Source of the DNA: Phycisphaerae bacterium
GTDB lineage: Bacteria > Chloroflexota > Anaerolineae > 4572-78 > J111
DNA: 64,000 nt
NCBI GenBank assembly: GCA_028285035.1
Contig: JANQQF010000182.1
Coordinates: 1 to 64,000, forward strand
Direction of reading: 5' to 3'
This document shows positions 7,956-16,714 of this stretch, piece by piece (position 1 is the stretch's first letter; each line of letters opens with the position of its first letter). The notes beneath the pieces were generated by a model. It was given only the letters and a program-made list of their open reading frames with translations. It was not told where the DNA came from and searched no databases. The translations under genes and the position numbers were made by a program.

Positions 7956-10271
7956 ATGACCATTCGGAAGAAAAAAGGCAAAGCAAAATCAAGATCAGTT
8001 CCAAAAAATCCACCGATTTTGGAACAACTTACTGATCGACTTAGACCCTATCAGCGTGAGATTACTGGGGGTCTGATTTTATTTATTACGATCATCACCC
8101 TGCTCGGCCTGCTCTCTCTAAGTGGAGGCACGCTCAGCCAGTGGTGGGCCGACGTTTTCAGCCAATTATTTGGTTGGGGCGCTATTCCAGCCACAATTCT
8201 GCTTGGCATTTTTGGTGGGCTACTTTTATTTGGCCGCCTAAAAGAAGAAGATCACGAACTCCCTCTCGATATTATCATCGGCGTGGAGTTACTTTTTGTC
8301 ATTGGCTTGACAATGACCCATCTCTTTGCCGCGAGTGACCCGGACTCGGCTTTGTTAATGGCCCGCAATGGACAGGGTGGTGGTTTTGTGGGCTGGGGTA
8401 TTAGTACTTTTTTCAAAGATTTGATCGGTATCCCCATGACGACAGTTGTCTTGTTAATTATTGGATTCGCGGCGCTAGGTCTCATGTTTCAGATGACAGT
8501 TCACGAAGCGATGAACTGGGCTGAACAGGCGACGGAATGGGCCCAACAACGAACAACACGGTTGGTAGAGGATCCATACGATTACGACGAAGAATTTTTA
8601 GAAGACAAAATCGAGCCCGAAGTAGAGGAAGTAGCGCCACCCCCAGCGAAGCCACGCAAGAAGCGTAAGGCCCAACCAACTTTACAGCCTGCGACCCAAT
8701 CTCAGGCCCTGGAGTCACCCATCTTACAGCCTGAAGTAGCTGTTACTGAAGTATCGAAAAGTCGCCGAAAACTTCCTCCCTTAAAATTATTAGCACCCGC
8801 CTCCAAAAAAATTAACCAAAACGCCAATGCCCGTTATCAAGCCCAAATTATTGAAGAAACATTGCAGGGATTTGGTATTCCTGTAGAAGTCGTCGAAATC
8901 AATCAGGGGCCAACCGTCGTTCAGTTTGGTCTCCGATTAGGTACGGTTGAACGAAAAATGTCCGACGGGACAATTGTGCAGCAACGCATCCGGGTGAATA
9001 AAATCGTGGCACTGTCCAATGATTTGGCGCTGGCATTATCTGCTGCGCCAATCCGCATTGAAGCGCCTGTTCCTGGTCGCCCACTTGTCGGTATAGAGGT
9101 GCCTAGTCAGGAAAAGACGATGGTATCACTCCGATCAATTATGGAGACCTCAAGCTTTAAAGAAGGTAAGGGCGCTTTACAGGTTGCTTTGGGTAAGAAT
9201 GTATCCGGACAAGCCATCTCTGCCTCCTTATCAGAAATGCCTCATCTTCTTATTGCGGGGGCAACCGGTTCAGGGAAATCAGTCTGCTTGAACACACTGA
9301 TCACAACACTTTTAATGACTCATACCCCGGAACAATTACGTTTCTTAATGATTGATCCAAAAATGGTTGAGCTAACCAGTTTCAATGGTATTCCACACTT
9401 GGTCGCCCCAGTCGTGACTGATTTTGAGCAAGTTGTCGGCGCGTTAGCTTGGGTCACTCGGGAGATGGATCGACGTTATCAACTCTTCGCCACAGCTCGG
9501 GCACGCAGTCTACATACCTACAACCAAAAAGTGGGGGCAAAAGGGGATAAATTACCTCATATGGTTGTTATCATTGACGAGTTGGCTGATTTAATGATGA
9601 TGGCTCCCGATGATGTTGAGCGCTCAATTTGTCGTATCGCCCAAATGGCACGCGCCACCGGCATCCATCTGATCATCGCTACCCAGCGCCCCTCAACAGA
9701 TGTTGTCACGGGGCTTATCAAGGCGAACTTCCCCACCCGCATCGCCTTCGCGGTGAGTAGCCAAATCGACTCACGGGTCATTTTGGATACAAATGGGGCC
9801 GAAAAATTGCTTGGGAAGGGTGATATGTTGTATATGGCCGCTGACTCGCCAAAACTGGCACGGTTGCAAGGCTGTTTTGTCTCCGACAATGAAATCAAAA
9901 ATATAGTTGATTTTTGGCGCGTAAACCAACCCAGCCCAACTCGCCCCAATCCTGATGATTTAGCCGATTTGAAACAGGCTGAACTCCCTTGGGCTGACAT
10001 TTTGGCCGCAGCGGACAAAGATGATTTGTTGGAAGAAGCAATAAAGCTTGTTATCGACTCAAATCGCGCTTCCACAAGCCTGCTCCAACGCCGTTTAGGG
10101 ATCGGATATCCCCGTGCTTCACGACTAATGGATCAGTTGGAAGAAGAAGGCGTCATTGGCCCAGCCGAGGGCAGCAAGCCTCGTGAAGTTCGCTGGAACC
10201 AAAATAAAGATGAAGCTGATTACGACGAGTTTGAAAAAGATGTCGCCAGCGATGAGTTGCCCCCCGAGTAA
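7956..10271 (+). CDS. ftsK: DNA translocase FtsK/SpoIIIE
   Basis: About 771 aa. The hydrophobic N-terminal third has roughly four transmembrane helices and anchors it at the septum. A Pro/Lys-rich linker follows, then the alpha/beta motor with Walker A AGATGSGKS and Walker B VVIIDELADLMM. The C-terminal winged-helix gamma domain (TSLLQRRLGIGYPRASRL) would read the polarity of chromosomal guide sequences. It moves DNA during cell division and dimer resolution. The ATG at 7956 (MTIRKKK) is preferred; a GTG at 7839 would add about 39 residues that look like untranslated leader, which contains a TTGACA at 7854. No clear Shine-Dalgarno precedes 7956, so the start is less certain than the family. 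Confidence 0.9.
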   Translation: MTIRKKKGKAKSRSVPKNPPILEQLTDRLRPYQREITGGLILFITIITLLGLLSLSGGTLSQWWADVFSQLFGWGAIPATILLGIFGGLLLFGRLKEEDHELPLDIIIGVELLFVIGLTMTHLFAASDPDSALLMARNGQGGGFVGWGISTFFKDLIGIPMTTVVLLIIGFAALGLMFQMTVHEAMNWAEQATEWAQQRTTRLVEDPYDYDEEFLEDKIEPEVEEVAPPPAKPRKKRKAQPTLQPATQSQALESPILQPEVAVTEVSKSRRKLPPLKLLAPASKKINQNANARYQAQIIEETLQGFGIPVEVVEINQGPTVVQFGLRLGTVERKMSDGTIVQQRIRVNKIVALSNDLALALSAAPIRIEAPVPGRPLVGIEVPSQEKTMVSLRSIMETSSFKEGKGALQVALGKNVSGQAISASLSEMPHLLIAGATGSGKSVCLNTLITTLLMTHTPEQLRFLMIDPKMVELTSFNGIPHLVAPVVTDFEQVVGALAWVTREMDRRYQLFATARARSLHTYNQKVGAKGDKLPHMVVIIDELADLMMMAPDDVERSICRIAQMARATGIHLIIATQRPSTDVVTGLIKANFPTRIAFAVSSQIDSRVILDTNGAEKLLGKGDMLYMAADSPKLARLQGCFVSDNEIKNIVDFWRVNQPSPTRPNPDDLADLKQAELPWADILAAADKDDLLEEAIKLVIDSNRASTSLLQRRLGIGYPRASRLMDQLEEEGVIGPAEGSKPREVRWNQNKDEADYDEFEKDVASDELPPE

Positions 10272-10358
10272 TCCCCACGCTGTCCCATTTGTATTCCCCC
10301 ACAGTTAAGTACACGCCGTGGCTTTATCTGTAAAAACTTTTTTGTAAATCCCTATATA

Positions 10359-10367
10359 TGGTATAAT
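10359..10367 (+). promoter_or_regulatory. Extended -10 promoter for histidine kinase
   Basis: TGG-TATAAT (TGN plus a perfect -10 at 10362-10367) with only a T-rich -35 region, 70 bases before the GTG start of the kinase gene. Confidence 0.6.
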
Positions 10368-10438
10368 TGAAAGGATTTATAACTCAGGAAAATTAAGCCA
10401 CACATTCGTGTGCCATATTATCAACAGGATCACTTAAC

Positions 10439-13285
10439 GTGTCCCAATTTTTAAGCAGCGACCTCTTAATCTTTTCTCACAATATCTTAACCTTAGCCAG
10501 CATTATTATCGGTGTCGTGATTGCCTGGAGTCAGTGGCAACGAAGTGACTCATTTCGCGCCCGCCGGTTGATTATCGCCTTTGGTGGTTTAATAATCCTA
10601 CGTTTAATGCTCATTTTTGTTGTGATTGTTAGCAACAATATTGACCCAGAAGCCCCTTGGGTTCCCCCCTTTGAACGAGTCATGGCAATTGTTGGTATAG
10701 GCTTCTTATTATGGGGCTTCACACCATTTCTACGCGAAAAAAGCGTCGAAGGAATGGTCTTACTTACCCTCAATACAGTTCTTGCATTTGGGGCTTATGT
10801 TGCTGCTTTCATTATCTGGGAAGGGCAAGATTTTAACCAAAGTAGTTGGGAAGTGTTCTTTGTATTATGGCAGGTTGGGTTAGTTCTTTTTGGTGCCGTG
10901 AGTTGCAGTTTCCGGCTGGATGATGAACGCACATTTGCCTTGTATGGGTTTGTGGCTCTCTTTTTAGGTTACATGGCTCATATTTTTCTCGGATCAGCTT
11001 ACACCCGGCCCGACATTCCGGTCTGGGTTCGTCTCTCAGAGATCGTAGCTTACCCAATGTTTGCTATAGCCATTTATCAAGGGGCCATTACCTCTCTCAG
11101 CGCCCGCAGTGAGGCCCTACAAAAGCTTAGCGACAAATCATTCGATGAAATCCAAAGTCTGATTGCCATTTTTCAGGCCACTCAACGCATTAGCTCTTCA
11201 TTAGAGTTGGAAAGTGTCTTAGATGGAGCGACAGAAAGCACGGCCAAGGCGCTTGGGGCTGATTTAGCAGCAATAGCTCTGCCTGAAGATGATAGCCAGG
11301 ATCTCTCCCAACTTCGTCTGATCTCAATCTTCAATCCGAATCGTAAAGGACGAGGCGAAGCCGTGACCTTCCCCGTCAATGAACAACAGGTTATCAAACA
11401 CGCTATCAAGCGAAAATATCAGGTTCAAGTCGATGAGTATCAAGATAATAACCAAATTCGCTTGCTTTTCACCTTAATGGGCGCAAAAGAAGTTGGTCCA
11501 TTATTGGTGCAGCCGTTGTTGCAGGATGAAGAGCCAAACGGGATTTTACTCATTGGCAATCCATTTACTAAACGCGTTTTTACAGAAAGTGAAGAGCAGC
11601 TAGGTCGAACTTTGGCTGATCAAATATCTGTGGCCATCTCACATGCTCGGATTTATAAAAATGTCTCGGATCAATCTCAGCAGTTATCTTGGACATTACG
11701 TAACCAAGAGCTGGAATTAGGTAAGCGTCAAGCAGCAATGGAAACAGAATTAAAAAAGAGCCGCGAAGAGGTTACCATTTTTGCTCAACGATTGCACGAG
11801 CTTGAGTCTTCATCCGAGTCTGACAAGAATGCTCTCAAACAGGCAAATGACCGCATTACTAAACTGGATCGCGCCCTCGGGTTAGCAAAAACAGAAGTTG
11901 AGAAATCCCGTCAAAAGGATAAACAACTAGAGAGTTTATCAGCAAAAGGCAGCGCATTTGAGCAACAAATTGCTGAACTAGAAACTGAGCGCCAGAAGTT
12001 TCAGGAGAAAGTCGAGGAATTAGAGCAGGATGTTGCTGAAGTTGAACGGCTCAAAGATAGTTTGGAGAAAAGTAATCAACGTAGTCGGAAACTAGCTCGA
12101 GCGCTCAAACGAGCCCGATCGAGAACTCAGCAAGTTGCCCCTGTCCCCACGGCTTTAGCCGCTGCGGAGGCCGGTACCAAGCTGGAAGATTTAAGTTGTG
12201 GGGTCATTATCGGCGATGCAAAGGGCAAGATCAATCAAGTGAATGCGGCGGCCAGTCATATGTTAGCCCGTCCCAATAACCATTTGGTTAATGAAGAGTT
12301 GGTCGCCCTCTCGGAAGATAAGCGTTGGTCCGAAGCGATTGACCAATTACAGTCTGGTCAAGAACCAATGATCACGACAACGCTCACTGTCGGTGAAAAT
12401 GTACTACGAGCGACAATCAGTCCAATGGCCTCAGAAAATGGCGAACGGGGTACGGTAACAATCCTGTATGACGTTACGGCTGAAGCAGAAAGTCAACAAG
12501 CTCGTGATGAGTTTGTTGCTTCTCTCTCGCAAGAGTTGCGAACGCCAATGACATCGATTACGGGCTACACAGATTTACTTTTAGGTGAGTCCGTCGGCAT
12601 CATTGGTGAAATGCAGCGTAAATTCTTACAACGGATCAAAGCCAACATTGAACGAATGGGCAGTATGCTCAATGATTTAATTGGGGTTACTGCCATTGAT
12701 GCAGGACAATTGGAAATTCGACCCGCAGTGATTGATATGGCTGAGGTCATCGAGGATACAATTATCAACGCCCGTGCCCAAATCGATGAAAATGAGTTAA
12801 CCCTCAATGTGGATCTCGCCGAAGATATGCCACTTGTTGAAGTGGACCCTGATGCAATTCGCCAAATCTTAAGTAATCTTGTCGGCAATGCGATTCAAGC
12901 AACGCCACCAGGAAATAGTATCACCATTTCAACTGAAACATATGAAGCGCTTGATGATGTCAATGATGAGATGAAAGCCTACGTCAAAATATCGGTCCAG
13001 GATGCTGGTGGGGGAATTGCCCAAAAGGATATTGAGCGCGTATTTGAACGATTCTATCGGGCTGAGCGGCCTCTCATTGAAGGTTTGGGTGAAACAGGTG
13101 TTGGCTTGGCAATTGCTAAATCATTGGTAGAGGCCCACAATGGACGAATTTGGGTTGAAAGTGAAATTGGGGAGGGTTCGACCTTTCACTTCCTATTATC
13201 TGTCAGCGAACAAGCTAATAACCCCTGGCTTGAAGTTGATATTCCCCCGCTTGACCTAAATAGCGATCCCCCAGACTCTATTTAA
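10439..13285 (+). CDS. Membrane GAF-PAS histidine kinase lacking H-box His
   Basis: 948-aa sensor. Residues 1-215 hold about seven hydrophobic helices. A GAF domain follows (about 240-400), then a long coiled coil (405-560), a PAS domain (585-670), a HisKA-like helix and a HATPase_c domain with N-box (LSNLVGNAIQA), G1 (DAGGGIA) and G2 (GETGVGLAIAKSL). The H-box reads SQELRTP instead of SHELRTP, so the phospho-accepting His is Gln698 (codon CAA at 12530-12532), while the ATP site looks intact. It may bind ATP and signal by conformation, phosphorylate another site, or regulate a partner kinase. GTG start with AGGAT about 10 bases upstream. The LysM protein gene follows after 24 bp. Confidence 0.85.
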   Translation: MSQFLSSDLLIFSHNILTLASIIIGVVIAWSQWQRSDSFRARRLIIAFGGLIILRLMLIFVVIVSNNIDPEAPWVPPFERVMAIVGIGFLLWGFTPFLREKSVEGMVLLTLNTVLAFGAYVAAFIIWEGQDFNQSSWEVFFVLWQVGLVLFGAVSCSFRLDDERTFALYGFVALFLGYMAHIFLGSAYTRPDIPVWVRLSEIVAYPMFAIAIYQGAITSLSARSEALQKLSDKSFDEIQSLIAIFQATQRISSSLELESVLDGATESTAKALGADLAAIALPEDDSQDLSQLRLISIFNPNRKGRGEAVTFPVNEQQVIKHAIKRKYQVQVDEYQDNNQIRLLFTLMGAKEVGPLLVQPLLQDEEPNGILLIGNPFTKRVFTESEEQLGRTLADQISVAISHARIYKNVSDQSQQLSWTLRNQELELGKRQAAMETELKKSREEVTIFAQRLHELESSSESDKNALKQANDRITKLDRALGLAKTEVEKSRQKDKQLESLSAKGSAFEQQIAELETERQKFQEKVEELEQDVAEVERLKDSLEKSNQRSRKLARALKRARSRTQQVAPVPTALAAAEAGTKLEDLSCGVIIGDAKGKINQVNAAASHMLARPNNHLVNEELVALSEDKRWSEAIDQLQSGQEPMITTTLTVGENVLRATISPMASENGERGTVTILYDVTAEAESQQARDEFVASLSQELRTPMTSITGYTDLLLGESVGIIGEMQRKFLQRIKANIERMGSMLNDLIGVTAIDAGQLEIRPAVIDMAEVIEDTIINARAQIDENELTLNVDLAEDMPLVEVDPDAIRQILSNLVGNAIQATPPGNSITISTETYEALDDVNDEMKAYVKISVQDAGGGIAQKDIERVFERFYRAERPLIEGLGETGVGLAIAKSLVEAHNGRIWVESEIGEGSTFHFLLSVSEQANNPWLEVDIPPLDLNSDPPDSI

Positions 13286-13309
13286 TTTCCTCCCAAAGGA
13301 GCGTAATCA

Positions 13310-14317
13310 ATGTCTAGTTCAGAACCACCGAGTGAGTATCAAACAAACGGGTCGAACTTGCAACGGCTTGCTATCGGAGCAGGTACCCTACTTGTTGTCA
13401 TTTTAACGGTGGTTATTGCCATTTTTCTGACGATTCAGGATTTACCCGAGCCTACACCTACAGCTATTGCTATTTCTACCTCAACACCTACTAGCACCAA
13501 TGCTTCCGATCAAATTCCTCCAACCGCATCACCGACAAACACACCAACAGAGGAGGTCGTTGTTGCTACTGAGGAGACAGCGCCCCATACAGCCACACCA
13601 CTCCCTGAAGCCACTTCTACGCCTGAACAGATTGCTCCAACTGACACACCTGTTACCGTACCAGAAAATACCTCAACACCCACAAATACAACTGCCCCAG
13701 TTCCTGAAGTAGCCACGGCTACGCCGATATCAGTAGAAAATGGGTCTTGTCAGAAACCGCCAGATTGGATCGAATATACAGCCCAGATCGGTGATACATA
13801 CAATTCATTAGCAGAGCGTACCAACGTTTCTGTGGTTGAATTACTTGAAGTCAATTGCCCAGAGATTCAAACCATTCGAGAGGGTGATCTTATCTACCTC
13901 CCCATTGTCCCATCTCCTATAACTGAAACAGCAACACCATTACCAGCAGCAGATCCATCAACGCCTGAGGTTCTTACGCCAGAAATCACGAGTGTCACCG
14001 CAAGCAATGTTCCTGATGCCGATGCTGACTTTACCCTAACCATAATAGGAAGAAATTTCCAAGCGCAGTCCGCGAACTTCAAAGTTGAGTTACGGGGAGT
14101 CCAAGATGTTTCTTTAGAGGTTGACCGATCAGGTGGTGTTCCCAGTAGCGATACAAATTTTGATGCGATTGTACCCGCCAATTTACCCGAAGGGAGCTAT
14201 GATCTCGTTGTCACAAATATCAATGGTAAATCTGGTATATTCAAAAATGCTTTGTTCGTGGGGCCAACTCCAACCCCAACATCTACCCCTACTGTAACAT
14301 CAACACCTACCCCATAG
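13310..14317 (+). CDS. Membrane-anchored LysM/IPT-like surface protein
   Basis: 335 aa. A signal-anchor helix is at about 22-45, followed by a Thr/Pro/Ser-rich spacer (about 48-143). A LysM module (about 150-200: YTAQIGDTYNSLAERTNVS ... GDLIYLP) would hold it to peptidoglycan or a related glycan. An IPT/TIG-like beta-sandwich follows (about 220-320) and the protein ends in a short TPT tail. Shine-Dalgarno AAAGGAG precedes the ATG. It sits 24 bp after the degenerate histidine kinase, so the two are probably co-transcribed and the kinase may sense envelope state. Ligand unknown. Confidence 0.75.
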   Translation: MSSSEPPSEYQTNGSNLQRLAIGAGTLLVVILTVVIAIFLTIQDLPEPTPTAIAISTSTPTSTNASDQIPPTASPTNTPTEEVVVATEETAPHTATPLPEATSTPEQIAPTDTPVTVPENTSTPTNTTAPVPEVATATPISVENGSCQKPPDWIEYTAQIGDTYNSLAERTNVSVVELLEVNCPEIQTIREGDLIYLPIVPSPITETATPLPAADPSTPEVLTPEITSVTASNVPDADADFTLTIIGRNFQAQSANFKVELRGVQDVSLEVDRSGGVPSSDTNFDAIVPANLPEGSYDLVVTNINGKSGIFKNALFVGPTPTPTSTPTVTSTPTP

Positions 14318-14330
14318 TGATAATAAAAGA

Positions 14331-14371
14331 AAAAAGAGCAGAGATTAAATTTCTAAGTCTCTGCTCTTTTT
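14331..14371. terminator. Bidirectional terminator
   Basis: A 14-bp perfect stem (14331-14344 with 14358-14371; core GAGCAGAGA/TCTCTGCTC), flanked by A-run and T-run. It lies between the rightward LysM gene and the leftward Calx-beta gene and can serve both. Confidence 0.88.
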
Positions 14372-14401
14372 ATATACAATCTTTATCACATTTATAGTAT
14401 A

Positions 14402-16684
14402 TCAAGGTAAAATTTCAACTGCATCGACCTGAGTTGGGTCATCTGCTCCCCCGCTGGGAGATGAAAACCGTATGAAACGATACAAATCCGGGGGAGCAAA
14501 TGGGTCAACATCGATCGCTATCCCTGTTGTATAGGGGAAAGTGCCAGATAGAAATGTTGTAAATATTAACTCATTGTCATTTTCTTCAGTATCTGGAGGG
14601 TTAGTGGCAGGACCAAAGCCAGACTGGCCAATATTTGTATTCGTATCAGTTATGGCATCCCCCCAATAAAATACCTGATACCAAGGCCCTGTAATATCTG
14701 GCGCAATTTCAACGATAGTCCAATCCAAGAAAATCTGGGTTGTTGTCGTCGGTGGATTCGGCTGACCACGTTCATAATAAACAAAATCAAAATCAGCATC
14801 AACACTTGTCGAGTCTATTGGTGTCCCCATTAAATCTACGATGATTGCTGACCCACAACCAACTTCGGCGAAAACTCCATCGGGCATTCCAATATTAGGT
14901 TCAGAAGGTACGTCTATCCCATTACATCCATCACTATCACTGCCATCACTAGTAATTGTTAATGTCGCTGTTATTAAGCCCAAAAGGGCGTTAACAGGGT
15001 TTTTCAAAGTTAAAAGTGCAGTTTCCTCTCCCTCAATCAAGGTATCATCCAAGGTTGTAATCGTGTATGTTAAAACTGTCTGTCCTGGGGTGAAAGTCAG
15101 CACCCCCGTAGAAGTAATATAATCGGCACCAGCTGTAGCACTTAAATCAGCACTATCATAATCTACCGAAACTGTTAAGGCTGAGGCCGGGGTCAATGTT
15201 GTTGTAATTACCGCAGGACCACTACTTTCTAAAACATCATAATTCGCGGCGTCATATTGTACGACAGGGAAGGCATCATCATTTGTAATGATCAAAGTAG
15301 CGGTTGCAGGCGTTCCCAAACTGGCATTAATCGGCGAGCTTAAATTTAATGTTAGCTGCTCATCAAGTTCATAAATATTATCATCTGTAACAGTCACTGT
15401 AAATGTAACCACAGTTTGACCAGGACTAAAATTAGCTGTGTTGGTGGTAGAAATATAATCATCACTCGATAATGCTGTATCATCTTGTGTATTATAATCA
15501 ACAGCCACATTAAAAGTGGAGGCAGTACTCAACGTTAATGTTATAGGTGTAGTGCCAACGTCTTCAGAGGTTTGCTGAAGCGCTGTGCCAAATTGAACCG
15601 TTGGGGGATCATCATCGTCAAGAATGGTTAGAATGGCCGAACTAGGTGTGCCTAATTCAGCATTTGAACTTACCCCACTCAGGGTTAGATTAACTGTTTC
15701 ATCATTTTCATCCAGAGTGTCAGGTAAAATTGGGATATCAACAGTGGTAAAGAGGGTGGTACCAAGAATAGTCACAATCGTAGAAACAGATGAGTAATCT
15801 ACACCACCCAAAGCTGAACCATCACTAGTTGAGAATATCACAGTGATATCGTCTGTAATTACCTTATCTAACATTATCGTAATCGTAGCAACCCCATCTG
15901 ACTCGGTAACTGTATAGTTTGCTAAATTAAAAAATACTTTTGGTGGTTCCGGGGTCGGTTCCGGGGTGGGCGGCTCTGAAGTTGGCGTCGGAACATCAGT
16001 CGCTGTCGCAATAGATGTAGGTGAAGCTAAAGTTGTTGGGGAAGCAACCACTGTTGGGACTGTTGTCGGTGAAGCAGCTACCGTTGGGGCAGTTGTTGGG
16101 GAAGCAACCACTGTTGGGGCTGTTGTTGGCGAGGCAACTACCGTTGGAGGCAGCGGTAATGTTGGCTCTGGGGTAGGTAAGGGTGTTGGAACTGAAGTAG
16201 GCGGACTAACTGTTGGCAATGCGGTTGGTAGTGCAGTCGGTGTAACAGGTTCCGGTACGGGTGAGGAGGGAACTGGGGTAGGTGAAGGTGTTAGAGTCGG
16301 GGGAGCCAAGGCAATAAGAGTTGGCGAAGGGGGTGTAGGCGGCGTGGGTGTGGGCAAGACAGGCAAGGGAACAGGGGCTAGGCTATCCTCAGCTTCAATT
16401 GTCCCACCAACAAGAGAAGGTTCGCTTGTAATTGTCGCAATAATTGCATCAGGATTTATTTTTGGGAACACAATGCGGGGATCTGGTCCATAGTCGGCTT
16501 CACTCCCAGCTGCAATTGACGCGGGGATCTGGGTACGATTAATCAAAGACAAAGCCGTCTGAGCAGAACAAAATACACAGATAAAACTCAACAATAAGAC
16601 CAATAGGGCTAATAGAATAGAGTCTCTGCGATCATCACTATGTTTGCGTTGCAACACATTTTCTGAGTCAGTTTCAGTAGACAT
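14402..16684 (-). CDS. Calx-beta surface protein (short paralogue)
   Basis: 760 aa. An N-terminal membrane helix (LLVLLLSFICVFCSAQ, about 28-48) is not a good lipobox, so an uncleaved anchor is likely. A long Pro/Thr/Ser/Val linker (about 105-245) contains a 10-residue tandem repeat. Three Calx-beta domains follow (about 250-580; VTITxxLD ... DENDETVNLTLS ... AILTILDDD), which usually bind calcium. The C-terminal domain (about 590-760: GPWYQVFYWGD, NTNIGQSGFGP) is shared with the neighbouring gene and matches no family I recognise. It lies 30 bp after its paralogue on the same strand. Probably an adhesion or matrix protein. Confidence 0.75.
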   Translation of the reverse strand: MSTETDSENVLQRKHSDDRRDSILLALLVLLLSFICVFCSAQTALSLINRTQIPASIAAGSEADYGPDPRIVFPKINPDAIIATITSEPSLVGGTIEAEDSLAPVPLPVLPTPTPPTPPSPTLIALAPPTLTPSPTPVPSSPVPEPVTPTALPTALPTVSPPTSVPTPLPTPEPTLPLPPTVVASPTTAPTVVASPTTAPTVAASPTTVPTVVASPTTLASPTSIATATDVPTPTSEPPTPEPTPEPPKVFFNLANYTVTESDGVATITIMLDKVITDDITVIFSTSDGSALGGVDYSSVSTIVTILGTTLFTTVDIPILPDTLDENDETVNLTLSGVSSNAELGTPSSAILTILDDDDPPTVQFGTALQQTSEDVGTTPITLTLSTASTFNVAVDYNTQDDTALSSDDYISTTNTANFSPGQTVVTFTVTVTDDNIYELDEQLTLNLSSPINASLGTPATATLIITNDDAFPVVQYDAANYDVLESSGPAVITTTLTPASALTVSVDYDSADLSATAGADYITSTGVLTFTPGQTVLTYTITTLDDTLIEGEETALLTLKNPVNALLGLITATLTITSDGSDSDGCNGIDVPSEPNIGMPDGVFAEVGCGSAIIVDLMGTPIDSTSVDADFDFVYYERGQPNPPTTTTQIFLDWTIVEIAPDITGPWYQVFYWGDAITDTNTNIGQSGFGPATNPPDTEENDNELIFTTFLSGTFPYTTGIAIDVDPFAPPDLYRFIRFSSPSGGADDPTQVDAVEILP
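16032..16151 (-). repeat. 30-bp minisatellite in Thr/Pro linker
   Basis: Four tandem 30-bp units (starting at 16032, 16062, 16092 and 16122) encode a 10-residue unit close to TVVASPTTAP inside the Calx-beta protein. Units differ by a few bases. Such repeats can change copy number and so alter linker length. Confidence 0.8.
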
Positions 16685-16714
16685 GCTGGGTTAGTAACCA
16701 CCTCTACTGACATG

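Noticed and set aside
15966..16493. Long Gly/Val-rich plus-strand frame
   Set aside because: It is the antisense of the Thr/Pro-rich linker of the Calx-beta gene; low-complexity linkers leave the opposite strand open. The same applies to 18912-19394 and 33837-34241.
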